Program-made: the position numbers and the translations under genes | In this document: one piece after another, positions 43,748 to 51,539 of the stretch | Layout: each line of letters starts with the position of its first letter | Numbering within the stretch: position 1 is the stretch's first letter | Origin: Methyloceanibacter sp. wino2 | GTDB lineage: Bacteria > Pseudomonadota > Alphaproteobacteria > Rhizobiales > Methyloligellaceae | NCBI RefSeq assembly: GCF_003071365.1 | Contig: NZ_CP028960.1 | Span: 1,364,001 to 1,428,000, forward strand | Direction: 5' to 3' | Length of the DNA stretch: 64,000 nt | The notes under the pieces: generated by a model | Seen by the model: only the letters and a program-made list of their open reading frames with translations | What the model was told of the DNA's origin: nothing | The model's database searches: none

Positions 43748-44168
43748 GGACTAAACGCTCCGCCGTCATCCAAGAACCTAAGATCCGCTCAGCCGCGGCC
43801 CGGAAGGCGCATGATAAATCGTCGTGTTGCGGCTGAACGGGCGGCCAGCGAGCCCTGCCTGAAAGACCCGTTGGCGACCCCCTCCCACACCCTCCCCGTG
43901 AGCACCGACGAGGACCATCAGCACGCTAACAGCACACTGAGCACTATGAGTACCGCGCTGGAGGAAACAAGTCATTGAACTTACATGTGGTTTTCATTTT
44001 AGTATCTACCTAAGTCATTGAATTATAACAATTTATTATCCATAGTCCGATGCGTGGCTGAATTCGGGCTGCGGTCCGTGTCCATAGCGGAAGCTGCGTC
44101 TCGGAAACGTCCACAGGGGCCGAGGGTCCAAACCTCGGCCCGCCCTTAGACCCTATCGAGGAACGAAC
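43748..44168. other. Gene-poor spacer with an AT-rich tract before the TIR cassette
   Basis: 421 bases without a supportable gene. 43970-44045 is strongly AT-rich compared with the surroundings and carries two copies of AAGTCATTGAA (43969-43979 and 44012-44022). It probably contains the promoter of the downstream two-gene operon, though I cannot assign -35/-10 boxes with confidence. The last 50 bases hold a strong hairpin (44117-44141). Confidence 0.6.
44117..44141 (+). promoter_or_regulatory. Leader hairpin of the TIR operon
   Basis: GGGCCGAGG and CCTCGGCCC pair perfectly over nine bases around a seven-base loop, 27 bases before the ATG of the first gene. No T run follows, so it is not a standard terminator. 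It may protect the mRNA, act as an attenuator or bind a regulator. Confidence 0.5.
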
Positions 44169-44729
44169 ATGGTTAGTGTCAAAGCGGCAACCGCCATCGC
44201 GAAGAAGCAACTGGCATTGCGGGATCAACTCTGGCCACAGGCGGAATCAGTCATTTGGAATCGCAAGGCCAACAAAGGCTTCGCGACGATTCCAAAAACG
44301 ATGCCCATGATCCTCAGGATCATGGACGAGTTGGGTAACGGCACACGTCTCTCGGAGACGTACATGACCCTATGGTGCTCAACTTGGGACAATTCATTCG
44401 CATCACTCGCAAAGCAAAGGGACTTAGCCGTCGCCGCTGGATTCAGTGGCAGTCGCGCGGAGTACACTTGGCGCACACGTGCGAAGAAGCTGGCGGACCT
44501 GCTTTTCATCGACATCAAGGGGGGCAAGTCGGGACCCATGAGCCTCGCCCTGATCCACAACCCCCATCTGGTAATCCGCTGGCACTACGAACAACGCACG
44601 CCTGGACTCCTAGAGGATAGTTACAATGCACTCGTCGAATGGGCTCTAGACCTAGGCGCAAAAGATATGACCGAGAGCCCTTCAAAGGCTATGGATACGT
44701 TCCGCAAGGTCGCAGGAGGAGACGCATGA
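44169..44729 (+). CDS. Unknown protein, first gene of the TIR cassette
   Basis: 186 residues, soluble, basic at the N terminus (VKAATAIAKKQLALRDQL). I recognise no family. The middle has a helix-turn-helix-like stretch (RAEYTWRTRAKKLADLLFIDIKGG), a strand and then IHNPHLVIRWHYEQR, which could be a winged helix; this is a weak structural guess. The ATG follows a GAGGAACG ribosome site. Its TGA overlaps the ATG of the TIR gene (ATGA), with GGAGGAG inside its end, so the two proteins are made together. Codon usage is less GC-rich than in the neighbours, consistent with horizontal transfer. It may be a sensor, regulator or DNA-binding partner of the TIR effector. Confidence 0.75.
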   Translation: MVSVKAATAIAKKQLALRDQLWPQAESVIWNRKANKGFATIPKTMPMILRIMDELGNGTRLSETYMTLWCSTWDNSFASLAKQRDLAVAAGFSGSRAEYTWRTRAKKLADLLFIDIKGGKSGPMSLALIHNPHLVIRWHYEQRTPGLLEDSYNALVEWALDLGAKDMTESPSKAMDTFRKVAGGDA

Positions 44730-45433
44730 AGGTCTCCGAGCGCTTGGCTCTTGTCGATAAAATCGGTAGGGAACTACAAACGCGCTTCACGTTCGGCGAG
44801 CGCGATGACTACTTAACGGCGTGGGGCATCGCACGCCCAGAGAATGTGGGCGTAAACAGCAAGTGGGTGTATTCGCGTGCGGCGCTCGCTCCCCAGCCAC
44901 TCTCGAAGGTCATCGAGATTGCAGGCGACCTGGGGATCGACGCTGCAGGAACGGAGTCCAACGCTCCCGCAAACTGGCGAGACACAAAGCTATTCCGCCT
45001 GTTCATCAGCCACATATCCCAGGAGAAGGTCAAAGCCACTCGGCTTAAGGAGTGCCTAGCCACATACGGGATCAGTGGTTTCGTGGCACACGATGACATT
45101 CATCCGACCCTGGAATGGCAGGATGAGATCACGCGAGCGCTGTTTCATATGGATGCGTTCATAGCAATGCACACAAGGGGGTTCTCTGCCAGCACTTGGA
45201 CCCAACAAGAAGTCGGATTCGCCGTTGCGCGAGGAGTCAAGATTGTCTCGCTTAGAATGGGCGAAGACCCCACAGGGTTCATCGGCCGTCGACAGGCGCT
45301 TCCACGCTTGCAAAAGAGGGCAGAGGACATCGCAAAGGAGGTTCACGAGCTTCTCTCCGAGGACCCTCGCACCAAAGACCGTCTAGCGTCCGCCAAGACT
45401 TCCGCGATCGATGATGACGAGATACCTTTCTGA
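44726..45433 (+). CDS. TIR-domain protein, candidate NAD-cleaving defence effector
   Basis: 235 residues. Residues about 88-200 form a TIR domain: LFRLFISHISQEKVKATRL, a BB-loop region GFVAHDDIHPTLEWQDEI, then SASTWTQQEVGFAVARG. E162 in WTQQE aligns with the catalytic Glu of NADase TIRs (WVHKE in SARM1). Residues 1-75 form a small, probably helical N-terminal domain (ELQTRFTFGERDDYLTAWGI) that I cannot name; it resembles the adapter-type domains joined to defence effectors. The tail ends in DDDEIPF. Bacterial TIR proteins usually deplete NAD or make cyclic-ADP-ribose signals during phage infection; that role here is inference. It is translationally coupled to the gene upstream. Confidence 0.83.
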   Translation: MKVSERLALVDKIGRELQTRFTFGERDDYLTAWGIARPENVGVNSKWVYSRAALAPQPLSKVIEIAGDLGIDAAGTESNAPANWRDTKLFRLFISHISQEKVKATRLKECLATYGISGFVAHDDIHPTLEWQDEITRALFHMDAFIAMHTRGFSASTWTQQEVGFAVARGVKIVSLRMGEDPTGFIGRRQALPRLQKRAEDIAKEVHELLSEDPRTKDRLASAKTSAIDDDEIPF

Positions 45434-46058
45434 GGTCACTGGTAAGTTGGAGCGTGGTAACTCTCGGATTGACCTCTTGGGGTCTTAGTTCCAGATGACG
45501 CTTATCCCCCTCCCCCGAAACCTGCCGTACACTCCGTCCCATCCCTCGTTCGATGAGGACGCGAGCTGCAGACCGTCTGCTCTCGGGGCGGGGGACGCGG
45601 CGCCTGAGGAAGGTGCGGTAAAGATGGGCCGGATGAGAGAAGGCCCGGAACCCCGCATCATGCGTAACGGAACGGCCTCAGGGGCCCCTTACCTCCCGCC
45701 TTGGGCGGTGTCATCCAAGGTCCGGCTATGCGGGCTTGCTCTCTTGGGGCTTTGCCAAGAGGGCTCATACCGAACAGTACGAGATAAGCGGAGATGGGGG
45801 CTGTAATATCGCCGCGGCGTCGAGGGTCGCTTCGCGACACGTGATGCGAATTCGATACGCCATGCGGGGCGCCGGAAGGCTGCCCACCACAAAAATACGG
45901 ACGGCGGCCGACCAGCGCCCCGCACGTCCCTTCGGGACGAAGTCCCCGCTTCGCGGGTTTGAGTTTTGAGACGTAGGGAGACGAGTTCGTCGTCCGGGCG
46001 CACCCACGCGCCGGGGTGCTTTGGCGTGCGTCCTTCAGATGCGTGCGCGTCGAAAGCC
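45434..46058. other. Non-coding spacer with small hairpins and a dispersed repeat
   Basis: 625 bases. Open frames here lack plausible composition. It contains a 22-base motif shared with 49719-49740, a CGTCCC-TTC-GGGACG hairpin (45925-45939) and a CCCGC-TTC-GCGGG hairpin (45945-45957) followed by TTTGAGTTTTG, which could end TIR-operon transcription. Two imperfect inverted repeats surround CTTGGGCGG and CTCTTGGGG between 45700 and 45765. No gene is called. Confidence 0.6.
45555..45576 (+). repeat. 22-base dispersed repeat, copy 1
   Basis: GAGGACGCGAGCTGCAGACC followed by GT, differing at one base from 49719-49740. It lies in non-coding DNA downstream of the TIR operon. With copy 2 it flanks the alcohol dehydrogenase to epimerase-like block in direct orientation. 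Confidence 0.6.
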
Positions 46059-47093
46059 TTAAGGCCGGACCATCACCTTCAGCGCCTCGCGGTCGTTCAT
46101 GGCGCGATAGCCGTCGGGAACGCCGTCGAGATCCACGGTCCGGTCGAACACGCGCCCCGGCTCGATGCGGCCTTCCATGATGTCCGGCAGCAGCTCGTCG
46201 ATATAGGCGCGCACGGGCGCAGGCCCGCCGGCGACGCTGACGTTCTGATAGAAGGTCTCCTGCGCGGCCGGGATCGTATCGTAATGCGGGACACCGACGC
46301 GGCCGATGCCGCCGCCGGGACGGACGATGGCGGTGGATGTGCCGATGGCCTGCTCCGTACCGACACATTCGAGCACGGCGTTCACGCCGAAACCACCGGT
46401 CAGGGCGCGGACGCGCTCGTATGCCTCCTCACCCCGTTCGCTCACCACGTCGGTTGCGCCGAGCTCCTTGGCGAGCGCGATGCGATCTTCATGGCGGCCC
46501 ATGATGATGATCTGCTCGGCCCCGAGCCGCTTGGCCGCGATGACGCCGCAAAGGCCCACGGCCCCGTCGCCGATGACGGCCACGCTGTCGCCCGGCGATA
46601 CGCCCGCGGTCAGCGCCGCGTGATGGCCCGTGCCCATCACATCGGCAAGCGTGAGCAGCGAGGGCATCAGCGCATCGTCTTCGCCGACCGGCAACGGGTA
46701 GAGCGTGCCGTCCGCATACGGAATACACAGCGCCTCGGCCTGCGCGCCGCCGATCTCGGTGCCCTGGCCGAAAAAGCCGCCGTGCACGCAGGACGTCTGC
46801 AGCCCATCGCCGCAGAACATGCAAGTGCCGTCGGAATAGGCGAACGGCATGACGACGACCTGGCCGGGCTTCACGGTGCGAACATCGCTGCCCACCGCTT
46901 CGACGACGCCGATGGCCTCATGGCCCATCTGCTGGCCGCTCACATTCGGTCCATCGTTGTAGGGCCAGAGGTCGCTGCCGCAGATGCAGGCGCGGGCCAC
47001 GCGAATGACGGCGTCGGTGGGGTTGTGGAGAGCGGCGTCGGGGACGTCCGCGATCTGGACATCGTGTGCCTTGTACATGACGGTTGCGCGCAT
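46059..47093 (-). CDS. Zinc-dependent alcohol dehydrogenase family protein
   Basis: 344 residues, medium-chain dehydrogenase/reductase. The catalytic zinc site is Cys38 with His in GQQMGHEAIGVVEAVG (ACICGSDLWPY block). TCMFCGDGLQTSC gives a shortened set of structural-zinc cysteines. The NAD(P) loop is VAVIGDGAVGLCGVIAAKRLG. The substrate is unknown. Upstream on the same strand lie a cupin and a tautomerase gene, and the three may act on one small aldehyde, hydroxynitrile or aromatic compound. The ATG at 47093 is preceded by AAAGG; the longer open frame upstream is proline-rich and not convincing. Confidence 0.9.
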   Translation of the reverse strand: MRATVMYKAHDVQIADVPDAALHNPTDAVIRVARACICGSDLWPYNDGPNVSGQQMGHEAIGVVEAVGSDVRTVKPGQVVVMPFAYSDGTCMFCGDGLQTSCVHGGFFGQGTEIGGAQAEALCIPYADGTLYPLPVGEDDALMPSLLTLADVMGTGHHAALTAGVSPGDSVAVIGDGAVGLCGVIAAKRLGAEQIIIMGRHEDRIALAKELGATDVVSERGEEAYERVRALTGGFGVNAVLECVGTEQAIGTSTAIVRPGGGIGRVGVPHYDTIPAAQETFYQNVSVAGGPAPVRAYIDELLPDIMEGRIEPGRVFDRTVDLDGVPDGYRAMNDREALKVMVRP

Positions 47094-47206
47094 GGTTGTA
47101 AGCCTTTCAGGTTCGGGGGCGTGGGGCGGGGTGCGAGCCGCAGGGGCGGCGCTCCAGCGAAGCCTACGGAAAAACGAAGGCCCTTCCATGGTCAATTGGG
47201 ACCATC

Positions 47207-47449
47207 TTACGACCGGTTCGGCCGCGGTCCGTAGCCGGGCTCCTTGGTCAGCGTGTCCCATTTGTTCAGGATGTCGGGCTCGAAAACCTGCTCCGTCCAA
47301 TCGTCGGAAGGCACCTCTTCGAAACCGACGGAGACGGACTGGGGACCGCTGCCCAGAATGCCCGTCACCTCGCGGACGATCGCCTCGGTGAGCTGCGCCT
47401 TCTGTTCCTCGCTCTTACCGGGCCAAAGCTTCACGACGATATGGGGCAT
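47207..47449 (-). CDS. 4-oxalocrotonate tautomerase family protein
   Basis: 80 residues. After Met removal, Pro-1 (MPHIVVKLWPGKSEEQK) is the catalytic base of the tautomerase superfamily. The rest (LTEAIVREVTGILG, then VSVGFEEVPSDDW) fits the beta-alpha-beta fold. It isomerises enol/keto groups of small acids; the substrate is unknown. The ATG directly follows the TAG of the cupin gene, so they are coupled. Confidence 0.9.
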   Translation of the reverse strand: MPHIVVKLWPGKSEEQKAQLTEAIVREVTGILGSGPQSVSVGFEEVPSDDWTEQVFEPDILNKWDTLTKEPGYGPRPNRS

Positions 47450-47854
47450 CTATTTCGTCCCTCCCAGATAGTCCGCGTCCGCGACCTTCTCCATCCAGGT
47501 GACGTTGTTGCCATCGAGGGCTTCCTGGATCGCGATATGGGTCATGCCGGTGGTCGCGGTCGCGCCATGCCAGTGTTTCTCGCCCGGCGGAAACCAGATC
47601 ACGTCGCCGGGGTGGATGTCGACGCGCGGGCCGCCTTGTGTTTGCACCCAGCCGGCACCGGCGGTCACGATCAAGGTCTGCCCGAGCGGATGGGTATGCC
47701 ATGCGGTGCGCGCGCCGGGCGCGAACGTCACCACCGCGCCAGTGACCCGGGCCGGGTCCTCCCGCTGAAAGGCTGAGTCGATCCGGGCGTCGCCGGTGAA
47801 CCAATCGGCCGGGCCCTGAACCGAAGGCTGCGTGCCGATGCGAACGATGTCCAT
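47450..47854 (-). CDS. Cupin-domain protein resembling manganese-dependent hydroxynitrile lyases
   Basis: 134-residue single cupin. The metal ligands are in [13 protein letters not shown] (two His, Gln) and GEKHWHG (His). The sequence around [20 protein letters not shown] and [18 protein letters not shown] closely resembles the cupin hydroxynitrile lyases of soil bacteria (GtHNL type), though many relatives have no known activity. It is followed immediately by the tautomerase gene, then the alcohol dehydrogenase gene 113 bases further on. Confidence 0.85.
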   Translation of the reverse strand: MDIVRIGTQPSVQGPADWFTGDARIDSAFQREDPARVTGAVVTFAPGARTAWHTHPLGQTLIVTAGAGWVQTQGGPRVDIHPGDVIWFPPGEKHWHGATATTGMTHIAIQEALDGNNVTWMEKVADADYLGGTK

Positions 47855-47923
47855 TGTCGTATGTCCTTCCTGCGCGGCGGCGTTCGGCGCTCGCGTCGCG
47901 CGTCACTCAGACCAATTCTCTTA

Positions 47924-48976
47924 TCAGTCTCCGCGTCTAAGCAATCGCTTCAATCGACGCAGCGGCGACGTTATGCGCCAGGAGTTGCTCTCGCGAAGGG
48001 CCTCAACCTCTCTGCGAAGTCGCGCTGCAACTTTCTTCAGCTCAACCTTGTCGGCTTCCAACGCGCGCTTCTCCCTCTCCAATCCTGACAGACGCCTTGC
48101 CGTTCCCTCGGCGCTCTTTGACGCGGCTGCCAGGCGGGGAGCAAGCTCAGTCGTCGCCCTCCAGGCCAGTCCGTCGACAGCGCGGCAAGTGGCCTGGCGT
48201 ATGGCAGACACCCACTCATCACCACCCGCGACCATCGCGTCAAAGAACGCTTGCTGTTCGGTGTGACCGGGAGGGATGCGAACAGACCCGACGATTGCTT
48301 GGTCCGGGGAGTCGTACGCAGGAGCACGCTTCCGGCGCCAATCCGCCACGAAATGGAGACACGTCGGCTTCGGACACTGAGCGAAATTTTCTCGCCCGCC
48401 CCCTTCCAATATCCGACGCCAGAAATGCCAGTCCGCAGATCTCGGAACGTCTTCTGGCCAGTATCCGTACTTTTCAAAACAATCCCGCCGATGAACGACG
48501 CAGCTCGCTGGAACCGTGTTGCGATGATTGAGAAAGACGTCAAGTTCGCGATCATTCTCGAGGTTCATGGGATAGGCAGCAATGTTGCCGTTGAGATCGA
48601 CCCAGAGCGGCCGGCTGTAGGCCCACTCCTTGCGCGTGCTCTCAAGTGTCGCTGCAAGAATCTCAAGATGATCAGGGAACAGAATGTCGTCATGCGCCAT
48701 GAAGGCGATGTAGTCCCCGCGCGCCTGTTTCAACGCGATGTTTCGGTTGGCATAGCCGTAGTAGGGCGCCTTCGGAAGATCGAACCATTGGAGACGCGGG
48801 TCGTCGAAGGCAGCGACAACTTCGGCGGTTTTGTCGGTACAGCCGTCTCCGACGATCAGGACCTCGAAATCTTGCTCGCTTTGGCGAAGCACAGACTGAA
48901 TGGCATAGCCAATAACATCGGCCCGGTTGTGCGTCGGCAACAGAACGCTAAAACGCGGTGTCACGTCACCATCCAC
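47924..48976 (-). CDS. Family 2 glycosyltransferase with C-terminal coiled coil
   Basis: 350 residues. The GT-A domain begins FSVLLPTHNRADVIGYAIQS and has VLIVGDGCTDKT and the DXD-like MAHDDILFPDHL. TVPASCVVHRRDCFEKYGYW and PRSADWHFWRRIL are typical acceptor-side blocks. From about residue 285, ASKSAEGTARRLSGLEREKR onward forms a charged coiled coil, ending in the ITSPLRRLKRLLRR motif common in cell-surface glycan transferases. It likely adds a sugar to a surface polysaccharide. The ATG overlaps the epimerase-like gene's 3' end by 11 bases. Confidence 0.88.
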   Translation of the reverse strand: MDGDVTPRFSVLLPTHNRADVIGYAIQSVLRQSEQDFEVLIVGDGCTDKTAEVVAAFDDPRLQWFDLPKAPYYGYANRNIALKQARGDYIAFMAHDDILFPDHLEILAATLESTRKEWAYSRPLWVDLNGNIAAYPMNLENDRELDVFLNHRNTVPASCVVHRRDCFEKYGYWPEDVPRSADWHFWRRILEGGGRENFAQCPKPTCLHFVADWRRKRAPAYDSPDQAIVGSVRIPPGHTEQQAFFDAMVAGGDEWVSAIRQATCRAVDGLAWRATTELAPRLAAASKSAEGTARRLSGLEREKRALEADKVELKKVAARLRREVEALRESNSWRITSPLRRLKRLLRRGD

Positions 48977-49529
48977 GCGCGTCCCTGAACGTATACGGGA
49001 TCAGGGGGCTGTCTAAGGGCAAGCGGTACTTGTCGGGGTCTTCGTGGTTGTAGGGCTGCGTCGGAAAGTTCACGACGACGCAGTCATGCGTTCCGATATT
49101 GTGGTCGGCGTGCCAAACATGGGTTGGCACGTTGACGAGTCCTCGTCGCTTCTCCGACAGCGTGATCTTTTGCACCTGTCCGAGCGTCGGCGAATCCGGC
49201 CGCACGTCATAGAAGATGAGGTCCATCTCGCCTTGCAGGAGGAAGTACCGGTCTTCATGGTGCTTATGCAGGTTCCAGCCTTTCGCGTATCCTGGCTTGA
49301 TCGTGAAGCTATAGGCGAAGACCAAGGGGTCCGGGTGCCAGTTCCAGCGCGGGTCAAACATTTCAACGACGCTCCCGCGCGCATCGATATGCGTCGGCAC
49401 GTCACGAAAATTCACCCCATGAACGCGCTTGCCTAAGCTGGCGCCTTGGGGCGTGACCATCTGGGAGTCCTTGACGGCATGCCGGAGTGTTTCCTCGAGA
49501 GCACTTATCTCGCCGTGATCCTTGCTCAC
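48966..49529 (-). CDS. dTDP-4-dehydrorhamnose 3,5-epimerase-like (RmlC-family cupin) protein
   Basis: About 187 residues. FRDVPTHIDARGSVVEMFDPRW and FAYSFTIKPGYAKGWNLHKHHEDRY are RmlC-like, with the His pair and the Asp/Arg region of sugar-nucleotide epimerases. VPTHVWHADHNIG adds a further conserved block. It probably remodels a sugar used by the glycosyltransferase that follows. Start uncertain: a GTG at 49529 with GGGAG 11 bases upstream is my choice; a TTG at 49553 is also open. No other nucleotide-sugar genes are nearby, so the rest of the pathway must be elsewhere. Confidence 0.8.
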   Translation of the reverse strand: MSKDHGEISALEETLRHAVKDSQMVTPQGASLGKRVHGVNFRDVPTHIDARGSVVEMFDPRWNWHPDPLVFAYSFTIKPGYAKGWNLHKHHEDRYFLLQGEMDLIFYDVRPDSPTLGQVQKITLSEKRRGLVNVPTHVWHADHNIGTHDCVVVNFPTQPYNHEDPDKYRLPLDSPLIPYTFRDARGW

Positions 49530-49846
49530 TTGTTGGCTCGCTCCCTTTGACAATAGATTTCTCGACGATCGCCACTAGGGAGAGTTTCACCTTTTTGGCA
49601 GTAGAGTCGAGGGGATCGAAATTGCGGGCCCCACAGTCAGAATAATCGGTGTGCAGACGCACAGAGTGCCGCCTTTGGTGACAAGCCCAGTAGTGTGATG
49701 CCACCACGCTTCGCCCAGGAGGACGCGGGCTGCAGACCGTTCGCGGCGCTAGGTCCAGGCTCTGAATTCCGGCGAAAACGCCAAGGCTCACTTTTTTGTC
49801 TGCTACTCTCGGCCCTGCGTGGAAACCCATTTTGGGGGAGCTGCTC
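49530..49846. other. Non-coding spacer
   Basis: About 315 bases of lower-GC DNA between divergent genes. The second copy of the 22-base repeat is at 49719-49740. An open frame on the minus strand (49402-49917) overlaps the epimerase-like gene and has no sensible composition. A TTTTTTG run near 49793 precedes the small open frame at 49847. I see no RNA gene. Confidence 0.55.
49719..49740 (+). repeat. 22-base dispersed repeat, copy 2
   Basis: GAGGACGCGGGCTGCAGACC followed by GT, one mismatch from 45555-45576, same orientation, 4164 bases away. Confidence 0.6.
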
Positions 49847-49945
49847 GTGAAGGGCTCGGACCTGAAAGTTTCAGACTTGAGAGGCTTAGACTTGGAGTTG
49901 ACATGTGAGCCGGGCATTGTCGCGATCGAGGGCGTTTGGACATGA
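49847..49945 (+). CDS. Possible 32-residue leader peptide coupled to the next gene
   Basis: The GTG start is preceded by GGGGGAG with seven bases of spacing. The peptide has an alternating Asp-Leu pattern (KGSDLKVSDLRGLDLEL) and ends GVWT. Its TGA overlaps the ATG of the next gene as ATGA, the coupling arrangement used several times in this window. No family is recognised. It could be a genuine small protein, a translational leader or chance. Confidence 0.35.
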   Translation: MKGSDLKVSDLRGLDLELTCEPGIVAIEGVWT

Positions 49946-50343
49946 CCGGATTTGGAACCCTAGGCGCGACGCTAGTCCTTGCTTGCGTCGGCTATTATTT
50001 GCCGCATGGTGCGGGAGAAAAGGTCTTTGCGGAGCTAACCGCAGCCGTCCACCACAACTTCGATATTAGCCGGGACGATATCTTTTTTTCGCCGGTGCGC
50101 GGCATAGAGGAGGATGTAGCGGAAGAAAGCGACAGTCTCGCGCCGCCCCTGCCGCAAGCGTACATCACGACGCGGGGCAAGACGTGGCAGATACGAAGCG
50201 TTGAAGGCGAACGCGACCTCGGTTTTATCGAGGAGCGCCCGGTGCCCGACAGGCTGCCACCCGATTACACACGCTTTATCAAATTGCGGGGCTCCTACGG
50301 GCTGTTCCAAGGCTCTTGCAAAGAAGGTCAAAACAGCAGGTGA
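49942..50343 (+). CDS. Hypothetical exported protein
   Basis: 133 residues. The N terminus has one hydrophobic segment (GTLGATLVLACVGYYLP) that could be a signal or anchor. The rest is soluble and acidic in the middle (EEDVAEESDSLAPPLP), then ITTRGKTWQIRSVEGERDLG. Nothing is recognised. GAGGGC lies nine bases before the ATG. The overlap with the short open frame upstream suggests coupled translation. A cytochrome gene follows after 130 bases. Confidence 0.55.
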   Translation: MTGFGTLGATLVLACVGYYLPHGAGEKVFAELTAAVHHNFDISRDDIFFSPVRGIEEDVAEESDSLAPPLPQAYITTRGKTWQIRSVEGERDLGFIEERPVPDRLPPDYTRFIKLRGSYGLFQGSCKEGQNSR

Positions 50344-50473
50344 TAGCCTAAGGGCATTTTCTTGGGCTCTGGGCCAGGGGCATGGGATGCGAAATGGCGG
50401 GAAGTCGCCGGACCGGTGGCTGCGGGTAGCTGCTATGGTCCGCCTGGCGTCCGACGAGCTCATGGAGGATCGA

Positions 50474-50815
50474 ATGAAACTCGCGCTATTGAGTTCTGCA
50501 ATCTTGCTCTTGGTCTCCACCAGCCTCAGTGCGGAGCCGCTCGACACGGGCGATCCCCAAGAGGGATTCGTGTACGCCAAAGAAGTCTGCGCCAATTGTC
50601 ATGCGATTCTTTCCGACCAGAGCTCTCCAGTTCGAGAGGCTCCGACCTTCGATGAAATCGCCGATCGGTCTGGCGGCTCCGCAAAGGCAGTCATTCAGAG
50701 AATCAAGGCCGAACATCCCATGATGCCGAACATTCCGATTGGTCCTGAGGAATTGAACGACCTGGCGGCCTACATCGTGGACTTGGACGCGCCAGCGGCG
50801 CCTGGCCATCCTTAG
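50474..50815 (+). CDS. Small periplasmic c-type cytochrome
   Basis: 113 residues. Signal peptide MKLALLSSAILLLVSTSLSA. Haem site CANCH at C39-C42-H43. The axial Met is probably one of those in HPMMPNIPIGPEEL, followed by the closing helix LNDLAAYIVDLD. GGAGG stands five bases before the ATG at 50474; an ATG four codons earlier is possible. The redox partner is unknown: no oxidase or dehydrogenase gene adjoins it. Confidence 0.9.
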   Translation: MKLALLSSAILLLVSTSLSAEPLDTGDPQEGFVYAKEVCANCHAILSDQSSPVREAPTFDEIADRSGGSAKAVIQRIKAEHPMMPNIPIGPEELNDLAAYIVDLDAPAAPGHP

Positions 50816-50958
50816 CGTCCAAGCGGGCGTTCGCATTCGAACGAGAGAAGCGACACCGCGCGTGCAGGCATTTGTCCCTTATTCTCGACACACTCTCGTG
50901 GCCGTCCTACACACTCAACCCTTACACAATCATCCGAACATTCGAGGAGAGCACGCGC

Positions 50959-51273
50959 ATGATCAAGGTCAGCGTTTTTTACCCCAATGAAGCCGGGGCA
51001 CGTTTCGACCACGAGTATTACGCCCAGAAGCACATGCCGATGGTGGCGGAGAAGATGGGCGACGCCTGCCTGCGCTACACGGTCGACAAAGGTATCGCGG
51101 GCGGCGCGCCTGACAGCGATGCGCCCTTTGTGGGCATGTGTCACATCTACTGCGACTCGGTCGAGAGCTTCCAGGGCGCCTTCGGCCCGCACGCCGATGA
51201 GATCATGGGGGACATTCCGAACTACACCGATCTCGCGCCCATTATCCAGATCAGCGACGTCGTCGTCGACTGA
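50959..51273 (+). CDS. EthD family protein
   Basis: 104 residues, ferredoxin-like alpha-beta barrel. MIKVSVFYPNEAGARFDHEYYAQKH with HMPMVAEKMGDA, then SVESFQGAFGPHADEIMGDI, is the standard EthD pattern. Family members accompany ether degradation or polyketide cyclisation, but most are of unknown function. GAGGAG precedes the ATG. No ethABC genes are present. Confidence 0.88.
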   Translation: MIKVSVFYPNEAGARFDHEYYAQKHMPMVAEKMGDACLRYTVDKGIAGGAPDSDAPFVGMCHIYCDSVESFQGAFGPHADEIMGDIPNYTDLAPIIQISDVVVD

Positions 51274-51539
51274 TCAAGCTCTCCGAGCCTCCGATGCTCA
51301 CGCCGCCCGACGGCGCCTCGTGAGCATCGCCACCCCTCTTTTCTACTAAGTCTTTATAGCTGGGCTCGTCCGTGCAGGGCGACGATGGAGAGACATCTCC
51401 CCGACTTTCCGGTGCTGGTCAGGGAGCCGCCGCGTGTGACATGCTTGCGGCGAGGGTCGCCGCGTCCATTGCCGAAAGTGAACGGGTGCGGCCGGACCGC
51501 AACCGTGAGACGCGCTTTTTGGAAGGGGCGCCCGCCGCT

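Noticed and set aside
44110-44145. tRNA or tmRNA fragment as an attachment site
   Set aside because: The T-arm-like stretch lacks a proper TTCRA loop and acceptor pairing; it is only a hairpin.
45495-45806. 103-residue open frame after the TIR gene
   Set aside because: No ribosome site, odd composition and overlap with the 22-base repeat and hairpins.
45658-46368. 236-residue minus-strand frame
   Set aside because: It overlaps the alcohol dehydrogenase gene in the wrong frame and is Arg/His-rich.
49402-49917. 171-residue minus-strand frame between the epimerase-like gene and the small leader
   Set aside because: No family similarity, Ser/Arg/Pro-rich, and it overlaps the better-supported epimerase-like gene.
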